From the NCBI GenBank assembly GCA_002946415.1, contig NJPS01000073.1, forward strand, positions 326,909-390,908: DNA of 64,000 nucleotides, given 5' to 3'. This document shows, piece by piece, positions 14,565-29,081 of this stretch. This DNA comes from Rutstroemia sp. NJR-2017a BVV2. Lineage: Eukaryota; Ascomycota; Leotiomycetes; Helotiales; Rutstroemiaceae. Positions within the stretch are counted from its first letter, which is position 1. Each line of letters opens with the position of its first letter. Both the position numbers and the translations under genes were made by a program. Under the pieces are notes generated by a model. It was not told where the DNA came from, ran no database searches, and saw only the letters and a program-made list of their open reading frames with translations.

Positions 14565-14753
14565 ATAGCTAGGCCTATAGGCCAACTACCAGCTTTATTA
14601 TCTACTACAAATATAACTATATCTCTACCAGATTATAATAGTGATATTGTTATAGTTTATAGTAATACCAATAACAAAGAAAGCAATAACAACGATAACA
14701 AGCTAAAATAGTTTAGATTCTAGGAAATCTTGAAAATCGTATTACTAGATAAA
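14565..14753 (+). pseudogene. Outer family 1 gag-pol, first part
   Basis: The likely start is an ATA (mutated ATG) at 14,565, equivalent to 15,364 in the inner copy. The coding region is Asn/Ser/Asp-rich. It is cut at 14,753 by the inner element and continues at 21,707. Confidence 0.75.
14749..14753. other. Target site duplication ATAAA (left)
   Basis: ATAAA is repeated at 21,702-21,706 on the other side of the inner element. The joined gag frame reads on as in the uninterrupted copy at 15,550. Confidence 0.88.
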
Positions 14754-15305
14754 TATTACGATATATCTAAAAATGAGAGTTTAAAGATCTTAGACTTAAA
14801 GGATAATTAACTATTGTTCGATAAAGACGAACTATTATATAGAGATTATATAATAAAGTAAAGTCTAGATATCTATATCTATAATATAGAGATAGAGAAA
14901 AAGATATCTATAATTATCAGTATACCTATATAAGGAACGGTACTATAGGAATAAGGTATCTAGAAATAGATAGATATCAGAATAATTAATAGTATCTTTA
15001 ATAGAATCTTAGACTAGAATTATATGATATCCTAGTAGTTCCCAATAGTCTTAGTAGTAAGAATTGATAGAACTGATAGGATAGTAGAAAACGAAGATCT
15101 ATATAACTAGATAGTTTTCCTTAGTATATAGAGCTTTATATTCAATAACAATTACTACTTGTTTATCTACTATTATAATTACAATCGATTCCCTATATAA
15201 CTATTATCAATAATAAACCTATAATAGTATTATTAGTTATTATAACCTCTAATACTCGAGATCCTAACTACTTCTATATAACTCAGAAGATAAGTATTTG
15301 TAATA
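14754..15305 (+). repeat. 5' LTR of inner family 1 element (552 bp)
   Basis: It starts TATTACGATAT (mutated TGTTACGATAT) and ends TATTTGTAATA. It aligns over its whole length with 21,150-21,701. Confidence 0.9.
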
Positions 15306-15363
15306 CTTTGAGTATCTTTATTGTTTTATATACCAAATCGATATAGTTCTAAATAATACTATA

Positions 15364-18300
15364 ATAGCTAGGCCTACAAGCTAGTTACTAGCTTTATTAT
15401 CTACTATAAATATAACTATATCTCCACCAGATCATAATAGTAATATCGCTATAGTTTATAATAATACTAATAACGAGGAAAGCGATAACGATAACGATAA
15501 ACCAAAAGAGTTCAGATTTCAAGAAATCTTGAAGATCGTGCTACCAGATAAATATAATAATAATAGAAGGAAATTGGAAACCTTTCTTTTACAATTAGGA
15601 ATATATTTCAAATTTAATACTAATAAGTTCGATACCCAAAATACTAAGAATCTCTAGGCTACCTCTTATCTAAAAGATAAAGTAGTTAAATAGATTAAAC
15701 CTTTTCTATCCAACTATTTCGAGAATAGCTATAATCTAGCTATAATAATAGTAACTACTATAATTATATTCGCAAACTATAAAGGATTTCGTAAAGAGAT
15801 CAAACAAGTATTCGAGGATATCGATATTATAAGAACTATAGAACAATAACTTTTTAGCTTATAACAAACTAAATCTATAATCAATTATATAATAGAATTC
15901 CGAAAATATAGAAATCAAACTAACTAGGAAATAGTAGTACTATTTAGTTATTATATAAAAGGACTAAAGAGAAATATCAAACTTAAACTATCTCGAAAAG
16001 ACTTGATTGATAATATAAACAATCTGATCAAAGAAATTATTTATATCAATAATAGGGATTACAAATTTTAAAGAGAAATATACTTTAGTAATATAGATCA
16101 ATACTCTCAACAATATCAACAAAATAAGAAAAGATTAAGGTTTTCCAAGAAATAATATACTAAGAAAGAGATTTATAATAACTCTATATAACTAGATATA
16201 ATAAGTTTAAAAAACAATCTTTCCTAGAACAAACGAAACTACTAATAAAAGTAAAAACTTTATTTTAAATACAGATTCCTAAGATACTAAGCAAAAGATT
16301 ATCGAAAGAGATCTCAAAAAGTAAAGACCAAGTAAACTAACTAGAAAAGAAAGAAATAGCTTAAATCTATAATAGGATAAGATAGTAGCTAGATTATATC
16401 TAGATACTAATTAAATATAATAAGTAGTTATCGGATTACTCAAGAAATAGATTATATATAACTAATATAGATTACTTATTATAAAGATTCTTATCTAATT
16501 CACAAAATAGATAAGAAGAAAGTAAACTAGTATCCAAAAAAGTTTAGTAACAAGAAAACTATTACTTAAGACAAACCTCCAAAATAGAAAGAAATATAGT
16601 TTCTAGAAAAAATCAGTTACTATAAAACTAGATCTTGGAAACAAAAGGAATTTATAGATTTATTAGATAATAACAGATTCTGAAACAACTTTTGGAATAT
16701 CCGAGGTTAACTAATTGTAGATTATTACTATAAGTTGGAACTTGAGATCAGCTTTATTAAGATATAAAGAGAAATTCGAACCTATTAGAAGTTTAGAGAG
16801 TTTCAATAATATAATCTACTAAATAATAAAGAGGTTTAGGAAATTATTTACCAATATAGTTATAAGGATCAATAAAATATATTATTATAAGAATTAATTT
16901 AACTATAAAGAATAGTATTATAGGTCTTCAGATATAAAATATCTACCAAATATATCGATATTCCTATTAGATAAATCTTCAGAGTAAGGACTAGAACGAA
17001 TCTAAATATAATCTAGAAAGATATAATCGATACTTAGAAGAGGTTCTTTGATTTTATAAAAAGTAGTAAACCTAAGATTATAAATCGAAATCAGAAAAGA
17101 ATTAATTAGAAATAACTTACCAAAAGTATAAGTAAAGAGCTAGTTAAGGAACTTAAGGCTACTTTAGGATCGGGATAGATCCTTTGCGAAATATATATAA
17201 ATAGGTATTTGCTCCGAGTAATAATAGATTTAGAAGTAACAAAGAATTTTATAATACTAGAAACTATAATATCAGCAAAATTGCAAATTCTCGAGAAACC
17301 AGTTCTATATAAGCTCTATTTTATCAACGAATAATTAGCTAAAGAGGATAGATTAATTTAATACGAAATATAAGAATTTGAGATATAGCTAGAATAATAT
17401 TCTAAATAGATAAAAATAGATTTGGTTTTACTAAGAGGATATCAACTAATTTTGGGAATATTATAGCTAAAGAACTATAACCTATATATCAACTGAATTA
17501 CAATAACTATATAATACAATAAGTATAAGTATAAAACAAAGTTTGTATAAAGTCTTACAAGATTAGTATCTAGTTAGGAGCTGAAAATAATATATTTATC
17601 AAGGTTGGATATCTTAGCCCAGGATCCTCTACTGAAGGATATACTAGTATAGTACTAGAAATATATCGAGATCTTCAAGGAAAGATCTTATAAAGATATT
17701 TTACCAAAGTATCAACTTTGGGATTATAAAATAAAATTGGAAGAAGAAAAGGAACTATTATTCTTACTAATTATATCACTATTAGAAGAGAAATTCAGAA
17801 TACTTCAAGAATATATTATAGAAAATTTAACAAAAGGATTTATCAAGGAATCCTATTTACCTATAGGTATACCAATCTTCTTTATATCTAAACTCTATAA
17901 TATAAAATTAAGATTAGTTATCGACTACCGAAAACTGAATACTATTACTATTAAAGATCGATATATATTACTATTAGCTAGTAAGCTATAAGATCGAATC
18001 GGGAAAACTAAATATTTCACTAAATTGGATCAGTATATAGAATTCAACCTAATCCGAATCAAGGAAGGAGATAAGTAGAAAATAGTATTTTATATATAAT
18101 ATAGATACTACAAATATCAAATTATATCTTTCAGGCTCACCAATATACCTATAATATATATATATTTAGTTAATAACTTATTGAGAAAGTATCTCGATAA
18201 CTATTATATAATATATTTGGACGATATCTTAATCTTTACCAAGATCCTTGAAGAATATATCAAGATTATATAGAAGATATTATAGATTCTAATAGATATA

Positions 18301-20640
18301 GATATCCTATTCAAATTTTCAAAATACAAATTTTATATTACCAAAACCGAATTCTTAGAATATATTATTAGGATTTATAAACTCGAAATAAGTTTAAGAA
18401 AAGTAAAAGAAGTTTTGGAGTAGATATAGTTTATTATAGTTAAAGAAATATAATTATTTTTGGGATTTATAAACTTCTATAAATGATTTATCAAAGATTA
18501 TTCGAAAATCGTAGTATTACTTACAGAACTAACTAAGAAGGATTATAAATATAAATAAAGTAGTATAATACAAAAAATATTTGAGATTCTCAAATAAGCC
18601 TTTATATAAATACTAGTTCTTATTACTTTCGATCTAGAACTACCGATCACTATTGAGATAGATATATCGGATTATATATTAGAAGTAATCCTTAGCTAAC
18701 TAGATAAGGATAAGAAGTTACAACTAATAATATATTATTCAAAAAAGCTTCAACTAACTAAACTAAACTATGAAATTTATGATAAAGAGTTTCTAGCAAT
18801 TATTAATACTTTTAGAAAATAGAGAGTTTATCTCGAAGAATTTAAATATATAATCTAGATTTACTTAGATTACAAGAATTTAGTATACTTTATAATAACC
18901 AAAGTTCTAAATAGATAATAAATACAATAAGTAGAAATACTAGCTATATACAATTTCAAGATACTATATATCAAAGGAAACGAAAACATTAGAGCCGATA
19001 TACTTAGTAGAAAACCGAAATATCTAGAAAATAAGATATATAAATTATATATTATATTTCGCCAGAATAGAGATTCGTTAGTATTTAACTTAGCTTAGTT
19101 AGCTATAATAATATCACTTTATAACAACTATTTAGAAAAGCAAGTATAAGAATACTATAGAAATAATTCTATTATAAAACGAATATTAGAACAACTAGAT
19201 AAGAGATTTACAATTAAAGATAGTATTATATACTTCTATAAGAAGATATATATCTCTTCGACTTTGGTCAAATAGTTTACTTAGGAATAGTATAAACTAC
19301 TAGCTTATAGATATTAAGGAATTATAAAGATATTTGCAAGAATCAAGGCAAACTTATATTTTCCATAAATAAGAAAGATAGTTGAAGAAGTTATCGGAAA
19401 CTATAATATCTATATATAAAATAAAACCTTATAGTATATTCTATATAGTTAGCTTAAAACTCTAGATATACTTTCTCAGCTATAAAAGTCTATTATATAG
19501 AACTTTATAGTTAAACTACTATCTTCGAAGAACTTAATAATAGAAGTAATATATAACTTTATTCTGGTTATAATAGATCGATTAACCAAGTTTGGATATA
19601 TAGTTCTATACAAAGAAAATAGTATAGCTGAAGACTTAGCTTATATATTTTTACAAATGATAATCAGTATATATAGTATACCAGAAGAAATCATTTCAGA
19701 TCAAGATAAATTCTTTATATCAAAGTTTTGGTAGATACTTATAGTACTACTAGAGATCAAAAGAAAGCTTTCAATAGTATTCTATTTATAAATAGATAGC
19801 TAGATAGAATAATTGAACCAAACTATAGAACAATATTTATATTGTTATATAAATTATCGATAGGATAATTGGATAGAATTACTATTACTTATATAATTCA
19901 TATATAATATATCCGAAACTGCAATAATAAATATATTACTAGTATATACTAACTTTAGGTTCAAACCAAAGATATATAATACCTAGCTTCCAGATATAGT
20001 AAACTCAGATATCGATATAACAAAAGTAGAAGATTTAAAGAATTTATACAAATAACTATTACTCGATATCAAGTTCATTATATAATGAACAATATAATAT
20101 TACAATCAGAAGTATAATATAGAATTAATACTTAAGAAGGAGAATAAAGTTTACTTTCTTAAACGAAATATCAATACGAAAAAACCAAACAATAAACTAA
20201 ACTATAAGAAATTAGAATTCTTCAAGATTAGTAAAACAGTTAGATTAATCAATTATTACTTAGAGTTACTACAAATAATAAATATATATCTAGTATTTTA
20301 TATTTCACTTTTTGAACTAGTACTACTAGAAATACCAAATATACCTTATACCGAAATTGAATTAGTTAACTTAAATACTGAATATGAAGTTGAAAAGATA
20401 CTAAATCAAAAGTATATTAGAAGAAAGCTTTATTATTTGATTAAATAGAAAGGATATCTATATTCAGAAAATATATAGAAACTAATCAAGAACCTGAACT
20501 ATCTATAAGATCTAGAGAAATTCTATCTAAAGAACTTTTAGCTTCCAACCAAATAACTAATTCAGAATTACTTATCGGAAAAAGTTTGAAAATCGAAAAG
20601 TTGATCTCGGAAAAACTAGATACCTAAAAAGCTTATTTAG
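15364..20640 (+). pseudogene. RIP-degraded gag-pol polyprotein of inner family 1 element
   Basis: A single frame (frame 1) of about 1,760 codons runs from an ATA, probably a mutated ATG, at 15,364 to the TAG at 20,638-20,640. In order it shows: gag; a CCHC knuckle relic near 16,245-16,290 (pattern FKY.F..YQAKDY, Cys turned to Tyr); a protease region near 17,175-17,240 (pattern IIDLE.TKNFI for the usual LIDSGATKNFI); reverse transcriptase about 17,700-18,260 with YLDD intact at 18,214-18,225; RNase H about 18,640-18,900; integrase about 19,270-20,050 with a 'VIIDRLTKF' Asp block; and a chromodomain at about 20,386-20,560. Chromodomains steer integration toward methylated-histone chromatin in this clade. 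Many TAG/TAA stops make it non-functional. Confidence 0.9.
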
Positions 20641-21149
20641 TTTACTTAGTTTATTTCTTTTCTAATCTCTTTTTCTTCTCAAACTTCTCTAGTATATCTA
20701 TTATATATAGATTATATTATAATATTTTTCCAGTTTTCTCTTTTAGTTTTCACTATTGTTTCCTTAAACAAAGAATCTTCACTATAATTTCTTCCTCCTT
20801 AGTCTCCAAATAAGCTTCTTTATACTATATTGCTATCTAGGAAGAAACAGAAGTTCCAAATATATTATAAGAATTATAACTAATACTTTTGGTATATTCC
20901 CTATAACGATCTATTTTAGAAAGAATATAATATTCTAAATTCTTCTCAGAATAATAAAAATACTTTATTAATATTATCTTTTCTTTCTCTTTTATCCAAA
21001 GATAAATTGAATAACGATTTCTTAAGGATTTGGATAATTCCTTAAATATAATAAAAAAGAAAAAAGCGAAATATTTATTAGAAGCTTAAGTAGGTACTCT
21101 ATACTATTATAATAAGTATTAAGGTAATACTAGACTAGAAAGAGGATAA
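20641..21149. other. Non-coding 3' region of inner family 1 element
   Basis: About 510 bp between the pol stop and the 3' LTR. It is shared by all family 1 copies. No coding potential is visible. Confidence 0.7.
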
Positions 21150-21701
21150 TATTATAATATATTTAAAAATGAGAATCTAAGAACCTTAGACTTAGAGAAT
21201 AACTAACCATTATTCGATAGAAACGAACTATTATATAAAGATTATATAATAAAGTAGAGTTTAGATATCTATATCTATAATATAGAGATAGGGAAAAAGG
21301 TATCTACAATTATCGATATATCTATATAAGGAATAGTATTATAAAAATAAGATACCTAGGAATAGATAAGTATTAGAGTAATTAATAATATCTTTAGTAG
21401 AATCTCAGACCAGAATTATATAATATCCTAGTAGTTCCTAATAATCCTAGTAGTAGGAATTAATAGAACTAATAAGATAATAGAGAATAAAGATCTATAT
21501 AACTAGATAGTTTTTCTTAGTATATAGAGCTTTATACTTAATAATAATTACTACTTGTTTATCTATTATTACAATTACGATCGATTCTCTATATAACTGT
21601 TATTAACAATAAACCTATAATAGTATTATTAGTTGTTGCGACTTCTAGTATTCAAGACCCTGATTATTTTTATATAACTTAGAAGATAAGTATTTATAAC
21701 A
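21150..21701 (+). repeat. 3' LTR of inner family 1 element (552 bp)
   Basis: It is preceded by AGAAAGAGGATAA, a purine tract, and followed by the ATAAA target duplication at 21,702-21,706. Confidence 0.9.
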
Positions 21702-21706
21702 ATAAA

Positions 21707-24700
21707 TATAGTAGTGATAGAAGGAAATTGGAAATCTTTCTTTTATAGTTAGAAATATATTTTAAGTTCAATATTGATAAATTCGATATCCGAGATATTA
21801 AAAGTCTCTAGATTATCTTTTATCTAAGAGACGAAATAGTTAAATAGATTGAATCTTTTCTATCTAACTATTTCGAGAATAACTATAATCTAGCTATAAT
21901 AATAGTAATTACTATAATTATATTCGCAAACTATAAAGGATTTCGTAAGGAGATTAAACAAGTATTCGGGGATATCGATATTATAAGAACTATAGAATAA
22001 TAACTTTTTAGTTTATAACAAACCAGATCTATAATCAACTATATAATAGAATTCCGAAAATATAGAAATCAAACCAATTGGAGAATAGTAATATTACTTA
22101 GTTATTATATAAAAGGACTAAAGAGAAATATCAAACTTGAACTATTCTGGAAAGATCTGATTGATAATATAAATAATCTAATTAAAGAAACTATTTATAT
22201 CGATAACAGAGATTACAAGTTTCAAAAGAAAATATATTTTAGTAATATAGATTAATACCTTCAATAATATCGATAAAACGAGAAAAGATTAAGGTTTTCT
22301 AAGAAATAATATACTAGAGAAAAAACTTATAGTAATTCTATATAATTAGATATAATAAGTTCAAAAAACAACCTTTCTTAGAATAAACAAAACTATCGAT
22401 AAAAGTAGAAACTTTATTTCGAATATAGATTCTCAGGATACTAAGTAAAAGATTACTAAAAGAAGTTTCAAAGAATAAAATCTAAGTAAATTAACTAGAA
22501 AAGAAAGAAATAGTTCAAATCTATAGTAAAATAAGATAGTAGCTAGACTATATCTAGATACTAATTAAATATAATAAGTAGTTATCGGACTACTCAAGAA
22601 ACAAATTATATATAACTAATATAGATTATCTACTATAAAGATTCTTACCTAATTTATAAAGTAGATAAAAAGAGAGTAGATTGGTATCTAAAAAAGCCTA
22701 ATAATAAGAAAATTACTATTTAAGATAAACCTCCAAAATAGGGAGAAATATAGTTCCTAGAAAAAATCAGTTATTATAAAACTAGATCTTAGAAATAAAA
22801 GGAATTTATAAGTTTACTAAACAATAACGGACTTTAGAATAATTCTCGGAATATCCGAGATCAACTAATTATAAATCGCTATTATAAGTTAGAACTTGAA
22901 ATCAGTTTTACCAAGGTATAGAGAGAAACTCGAACTTATTAGGAGTTTAGAGAGTTTCAATAATATAATTTACTAAGTAATAAGAAGGTTTGAGAAGTTA
23001 TTTACTAATATAGTTACAAGAACTAGCAAAATATACTATTACAGAAATTAATTTAACTATAAAAGATAGTATTATAGATCTTTAGATACAAAGTATCTAC
23101 CAAATATATCAATATTCCTATTAGATAAATCCTTAAAATAAAGACCAGAACAAATCTAAATATAATCTAGGAAGATATAATCGATATCTAGAAAAGGTTT
23201 TTTGATTTTATAAAAGATAATAAACCTAGAATCATAAATCGAAACTAGAAAAGAATTAATCAGAAATAACTTATCGAAGATATAAGTAAAGAACTAGTTA
23301 GAAAGCTTAAGGTTATTCTAAGGTTAAAACAGATCTTTTACGAAATATATATAAACAGATACTTACTTCGAATAATAATAGACTTGAGAGCAATAGAAAA
23401 TTTTATAGTACTAGAAACTATAGTATTAGCGAAATTACAAACTCTCGAGAAACCAGTTTTATATAAACTCTATTTTGCTAATAGGTAATTAGCTAAAAGG
23501 GATAGATTGATTTAGTATAAAATATAAGAATTTGAAATATAACTAGAATAGTATTCTAAGTAAATAAAAATGGATTTGGTCTTACTAAGAGAATACCAAA
23601 TAATTTTGGGAATATTATAGCTAAAGAGTTATAATTTATATATCGACTAGGTTATAATAACTATATAATATAATAAATACAAGTATAAGACAAAACTTAT
23701 ATAAAGTCTCGCAAAACTAATACTCGATTAAGAACTGAAAGTAATATATTTACTAAAGATAGATATCTTAACCTAGGATCCTCTACTAAAGGATATATTA
23801 GTATAGTACTAGAAATATATCGAGATCTTCAAAGAAAGACCTTATAAGGATATCTTACTAAAGTATCAACTTTAGGATTATAAGATAAAATTGGAAGAAG
23901 AAAAGAAATTACTATTTTTACTAATTATACTACTATTAGAGAAGAAATTCGGATTACTTCGCGAATACCTTAATAAGAATTTAGTAAAAAGATTTATCAA
24001 GAAATCTTCTTTATCTATAGAAATACCAATTTTCTTTATATCAAAGAAAGGAGATAAGAAAGATAAACTAGTTATTAACTACTATAAGCTTAATATTATT
24101 ATTATTAAAGATCAATATCTATTGTTATTAGCTAGTAAGTTATAAGATCGAATTAGGAAAGCCAAATATTTTATTAAGTTGGATCAATATATAGAATTCA
24201 ATCTAATCCAAATTAAGAAAGGAGATAAATAGAAAACAGTATTTTATATATAATATAAATATTACAAATACTAGATTATACTTTTTGGGCTTATCAATAT
24301 ACCAATAATATATATATATTTGGTTAACAACTTACTAAGAAAATATCTCGATAATTACTATATAATATATCTAGATAATATCTTGATCTTCACTAAGACC
24401 TTTGAAGAATATATCAAAATTATATAAGAAATATTATAAGTTTTGATAGATATAGATATCTTACTTAAACCTTCGAAATATAAATTCTATATTATTAGAA
24501 CTAAATTCTTAGAATATATTATTGGGACTTACAGATTTGAGATAAGTTTAGGAAAAGTAAAAGAAGTTTTAGAATAGATATAATCTACTATAGTTAAAAA
24601 AATATAATCGTTTTTGGGATTTGCAAATTTCTATAAGTAATTTATCAAAAATTATTCGAAAATTATAATACTACTTATAGAGTTAACTAAGAAGAATTAT

Positions 24701-26794
24701 AAATATAAATAAAATAGTATAATACAAGAAGTATTTGATACTCTCAAATAAATCTTTATACAAATACTAGTTCTTATTATATTTGATCCGGAACTACTAA
24801 TCACTATTGAGATAGATATATTAGATTATATATTAGATATAGTCCTTAGTTAACTAGATAAGAACAAGAAGCTATAACTAATAGTATATTACTTAAGAAA
24901 GCTATAGTTAATAGAACTGAACTACAAAATATATAATAAAAAGCTATTTACTATTATCGATATTTTTAGAGAATAGAGAGTTTACCTTAAAGGATCTAAA
25001 TATATAGTCTAGATTTACTTAGATTATAAGAATTTGATATATTTTATAATAACCAAAGTTCTAAATAGATAATAGATATAATAGATAAAAATACTAGCTA
25101 TATATGATTTCAAGATACTATATATCAAAGAAAACAAAAATATTAGAACCAATATACTTAATAAGAAACTGGAATACTTAGAGAATAAGATATATAAATT
25201 GTATACTATATTTTGCTAGAACGGAGATTTGTTGATATTCAATTTAGCCTAATTAGTTATAATAATATCACTTTGTAATAACTATTTGGAGAAACAAATA
25301 TAAGGGTACTATAGAAATGATTTTACTACGAAATAAGTATTAGAATAATTAGGCGAAGAATTTATAATCAAAAATAAAGTTATATATTTTTATAAGAAGA
25401 TATATATTCTTTCGATCTTGGCAAAACAATTTACTCAAGAATAATATAAGCTTCTAGTTTATAGATATCAAGAAATTATCAAGATATTTACAAAGATCAA
25501 AACAAACTTATATTTCCTATAAATAAAGAAGATAATTAAGAAAGTTATCGGAAACTATAATATCTATATATAGAATAAGACTTTATAATATACTCTATAT
25601 AACTAGCTCAAAACTCTAGATATATCTACTTAGTTATAGAAGTTCATTATATAGAACTTTGTAGTTAAACTACTATCCTTAAAGAATCTAATAATAGAAA
25701 TAATATATAACTCTATTCTAATTATAGTAGATCGATTAACAAAGTTTGGATATATGATTCTATATAAAGAGAACAATATAGTTGAGAATTTAGTCTATAT
25801 ATTTCTAAAAATAGTAACTAGTATATATAGGGTATCTATCGAAATCATCTCGGACCGAAATAAACTCTTTATCTCGAAATTCTAGTAGATATTTATAGTT
25901 TTACTAGGAATTAAAAGAAAGCTCTTAATAGTATTCTATTTACAAATAGATAATTAGATGGAATAGTTGAACTAGATTATAGAATAATATTTAAGATATT
26001 ATATCAATTATAGATAAGATAATTAGATAAAACTACTACTACTTATATAGTTCACTTATAATATTATAGAGATAGCTATTACAAATATAATACTAGTATA
26101 TACCAATTTTGGCTTCGAACCCAAAATATATAATATACAGTTACCAGATATAGCAAAATCAGATATAATAATAACGAAAATAGAAAATCTTAGAAATCTA
26201 TATAAATAATTATCACTTGATATTAAGTTTATAGTATAATAAATAGTATACTACTATAATATAAAGTATAATATAGAATTAATACTTAAGAAAAAGAATA
26301 AAGTTTATTTCCTTAAATGAAATATCAATACAAAAAGATTAAATAATAAACTAGATTACAAGAAACTAAGATTCTTCAAAATCGTTGAAATAGTTAAACT
26401 AATTAACTATTATTTCGAATTACCAAAAACAATGAATATATACTTAGTATTTTATATTTCATTTCTAGAACTAATACTATTAGAAATACCAAATATACTC
26501 TATATTGAAATTGAACTAATTAATCTAAATACCAAATATAAAATTGAAGAGATACTAGATCAAAAGTATATTAGAAGAAAACTTTATTACTTGATTAAAT
26601 AAAAAGAATATCTATATTCGGAAAATATATAGAAACTAATCAAGAATTTGAATTATCTATAAAATTTGGAGAAATTCTATCTAAGGAACTCTTGGTTTCT
26701 AATTAGATAGCTAATTTAGAATTACTTATTAGAGAAAGTTCGAAGATCGAAGAATTAATCTCAAAAGAACTAGATATCTAAGGAACTTATTTAG
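21707..26794 (+). pseudogene. Outer family 1 gag-pol, second part
   Basis: The frame continues the gag begun at 14,565 and matches the inner copy at a constant 6,154-bp offset. Reverse transcriptase lies about 23,860-24,420. Its catalytic box at 24,368-24,379 reads YLDN, an Asp-to-Asn change expected from G-to-A mutation. Integrase and a chromodomain (about 26,540-26,710) follow. The frame ends near 26,794. It carries more stops than the inner copy in the stretches I compared, consistent with longer exposure. Confidence 0.87.
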
Positions 26795-27303
26795 TTTATT
26801 TAGCTTATTTCTTTTCTAATCTCTTTTTCTCTTTAAACTTCTTTAATATATTTATTATATATAGATTATATTATAATATTTTTCTAGCTTTTTCCTTCAG
26901 CTTTTGCTATTGTTTCTTTAAATAAAGAATCTTTATTATAGTTTTTTTCTCCTCGATCTCTAAATAAACCTCTTTATATTATACTACTATCTAAGAAAAA
27001 ACAAAGATTCCAAATATATTACAAGAATTATAATCAATATTTTTAGTATATTCTCTATAATAATCTATTCTAGAAAGAATATAATATTTTAAGTTCTTCT
27101 TAGAACAACGAAAATATTTTACTAATATTATCTTTCTTTTTTCTTTTATCTGAAGATAAATTAAATAACAACTTTTTGAAAATTTAGATAATTTCTTAGA
27201 TATAATAAAAAAAAGAAGAGCAAGATATTTATCAGAAACCCAAATAGATACTCTATACTATTATAATAAGTATCAGGATAATATTAAACTAGAAAGGGGA
27301 TAG
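26795..27303. other. Non-coding 3' region of outer family 1 element
   Basis: This is the equivalent of 20,641-21,149. It ends in the purine tract AGAAAGGGGATAG just before the 3' LTR. Confidence 0.7.
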
Positions 27304-27853
27304 TATTATAATATATTTAGAATAAGAGCTTAAGGACTTTAAACTCAGAAGATAGCTAATTACTATTTAGTAGAGTCAAACCGTTATACAAAGATTATAT
27401 AATAAAGTAGAATCTAGGTATCTATACTTATAATATAAAGATAGAAAAAAGATATTTATAATTATCAGTATATCTTTGTAAGGAACGGTATTATAGAAAT
27501 AAAATGCTTAAGAATAGATAGATATCAGAATAATTAATAGTATCTTTAGTAAAACCTTAGGCTAGAATTATATAATATCCTAGTAGCTCTTAGTAGTTCT
27601 AGTAGTAGGAATTGATAGAACTAATAAGATAGTAGAGAACAAAGATCTATATAACTAGATAGTTTTCCTTAGTATATAGAGCTTCGTACTTAATAATAAT
27701 TACTACTTATTTATTTACTATTATAATTACAATCGATTCTCTATATAATTGTTATCAATAATAAACCTATAATAGTACTATTAGTTGTTATAATCTCTAG
27801 TACTCGAGATCCTAACTACTTCTATATAACTCAGAAGATAAATATTTATAATA
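27304..27853 (+). repeat. 3' LTR of outer family 1 element (550 bp)
   Basis: It pairs with 13,957-14,506. It is followed at once by the TTATT target duplication (27,854-27,858) and the resumed family 2 integrase. Confidence 0.9.
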
Positions 27854-27858
27854 TTATT

Positions 27859-28990
27859 ATCGATTATCTAAGTAAATAAATTATTATTATTTCTTACTAT
27901 AAAACTATCGATATATATAAATAAACTAAGCTATACTTGATATATATTTACTGATACTATAGTTTATCAATTACTATATTATTAAATTATAACTCTTAAT
28001 TTATCTCCTCTTTTTAGAAAGAATTCAATAATATCTTAGATATAAATACTAAACTCTCTATTATAAACTATTTATAAATAGATAGCTAGATAGAGATTTA
28101 TAATTAATATCTATAAAAATATTTGAGATTCTTTATTAACTACTATCAAGATAATTAATCGAAATACCTTTTTATAATAGATTATATCTAATTAATACTT
28201 CTATATTCGTTATTTAGAAATCTTTTATCTTTTGAAATATTTTATAGATATATTTCTAAAACTCTATAAAACTAGTAAATAGATTACTTTATAGTTGATA
28301 ACCTTAATATAGATAATATTTATATTTATATCTACTATAATCACGAAGTACTTAAATATATATATTCTACTATATAGAAAATATAAAACTATATATCTAA
28401 AGTAGTTAATATATATCGAAGATCTATTAATTTCGATATAGACAATTATATATAGTTGGATATATAATATTTCCTGATATAATAATTATCAAAAAAGCTT
28501 AATTATCTTATAAATAAATACTTCAAAGTATTTAAGAAAATAGATTATTTATTCTATTTAGAACTATTTAATATAATATATATCTATAATATATTCCTAG
28601 TAGATAAATTATATAAAGTTGCTAATAATCTATTATCTAGTTAGTATAATAAATCCTTATTACTACTTAATATTTCAAGTATTAATAAATATAAAGTTGA
28701 TAAAGTATTTACTTATAGAAAATATTATAGATCTCTAAAATACTATATTTCTTAATTCAACTATAATATTAATCTAATCTAATATAAAACTTCTGATTTG
28801 AAAATAGTATTATATAAACTATATAACTTTTATTTAAAGAATCCAATACTTTCTAATTTATCTATCTTTCTATCTAAATAGCTATAATTATTCTAAGATA
28901 AAGAAGAGAATTATAACTATATAGATAGTAATTATCTAATAATACTAATTCAAAGATATATATTTTTTAGTTTATTTCTTTAATATATTC
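27859..28990 (+). pseudogene. Forward family 2 pol, second part: integrase and chromodomain
   Basis: The frame opens with IDYLSK, the catalytic Asp block of the integrase, and continues with the rest of the core. Near 28,690-28,850 it reads KYKVDKVF..RKYYRSLKYY, matching the chromodomain pattern EYEVD.IL..R...LQYYV. In several fungal chromoviruses such a domain follows the integrase. Stops are frequent and no product is possible. Confidence 0.8.
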
Positions 28991-29081
28991 CTTATCTTAT
29001 ATTTATTTAACTAATACTAATTATTAGCTTTTAGCTAAAATAATAGTACTTGAAGATAAGTTTATTTGGAAAGAAGGATAG

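Larger units (their letters stand above)
14754..21701 (+). mobile_element. Inner complete family 1 chromovirus (6,948 bp)
   Basis: A complete element with 552-bp LTRs at both ends, one gag-pol frame, a purine tract before the 3' LTR and an ATAAA target duplication. It inserted into the gag region of another copy of the same family. It is therefore the youngest of the three layers here (family 2, then outer family 1, then inner family 1). It is still heavily mutated, so RIP continued after it arrived. Confidence 0.94.
13957..27853 (+). mobile_element. Outer family 1 chromovirus nested in family 2 integrase
   Basis: A family 1 element with 550-bp LTRs at 13,957-14,506 and 27,304-27,853, flanked by TTATT on both sides. 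Its internal region is interrupted after 247 bp by a second family 1 element (14,754-21,701) and resumes at 21,702. All landmarks in the right part sit exactly 6,154 bp from those of the inner copy, so there has been no net insertion or deletion between the two internal regions over about 5.6 kb. Confidence 0.93.
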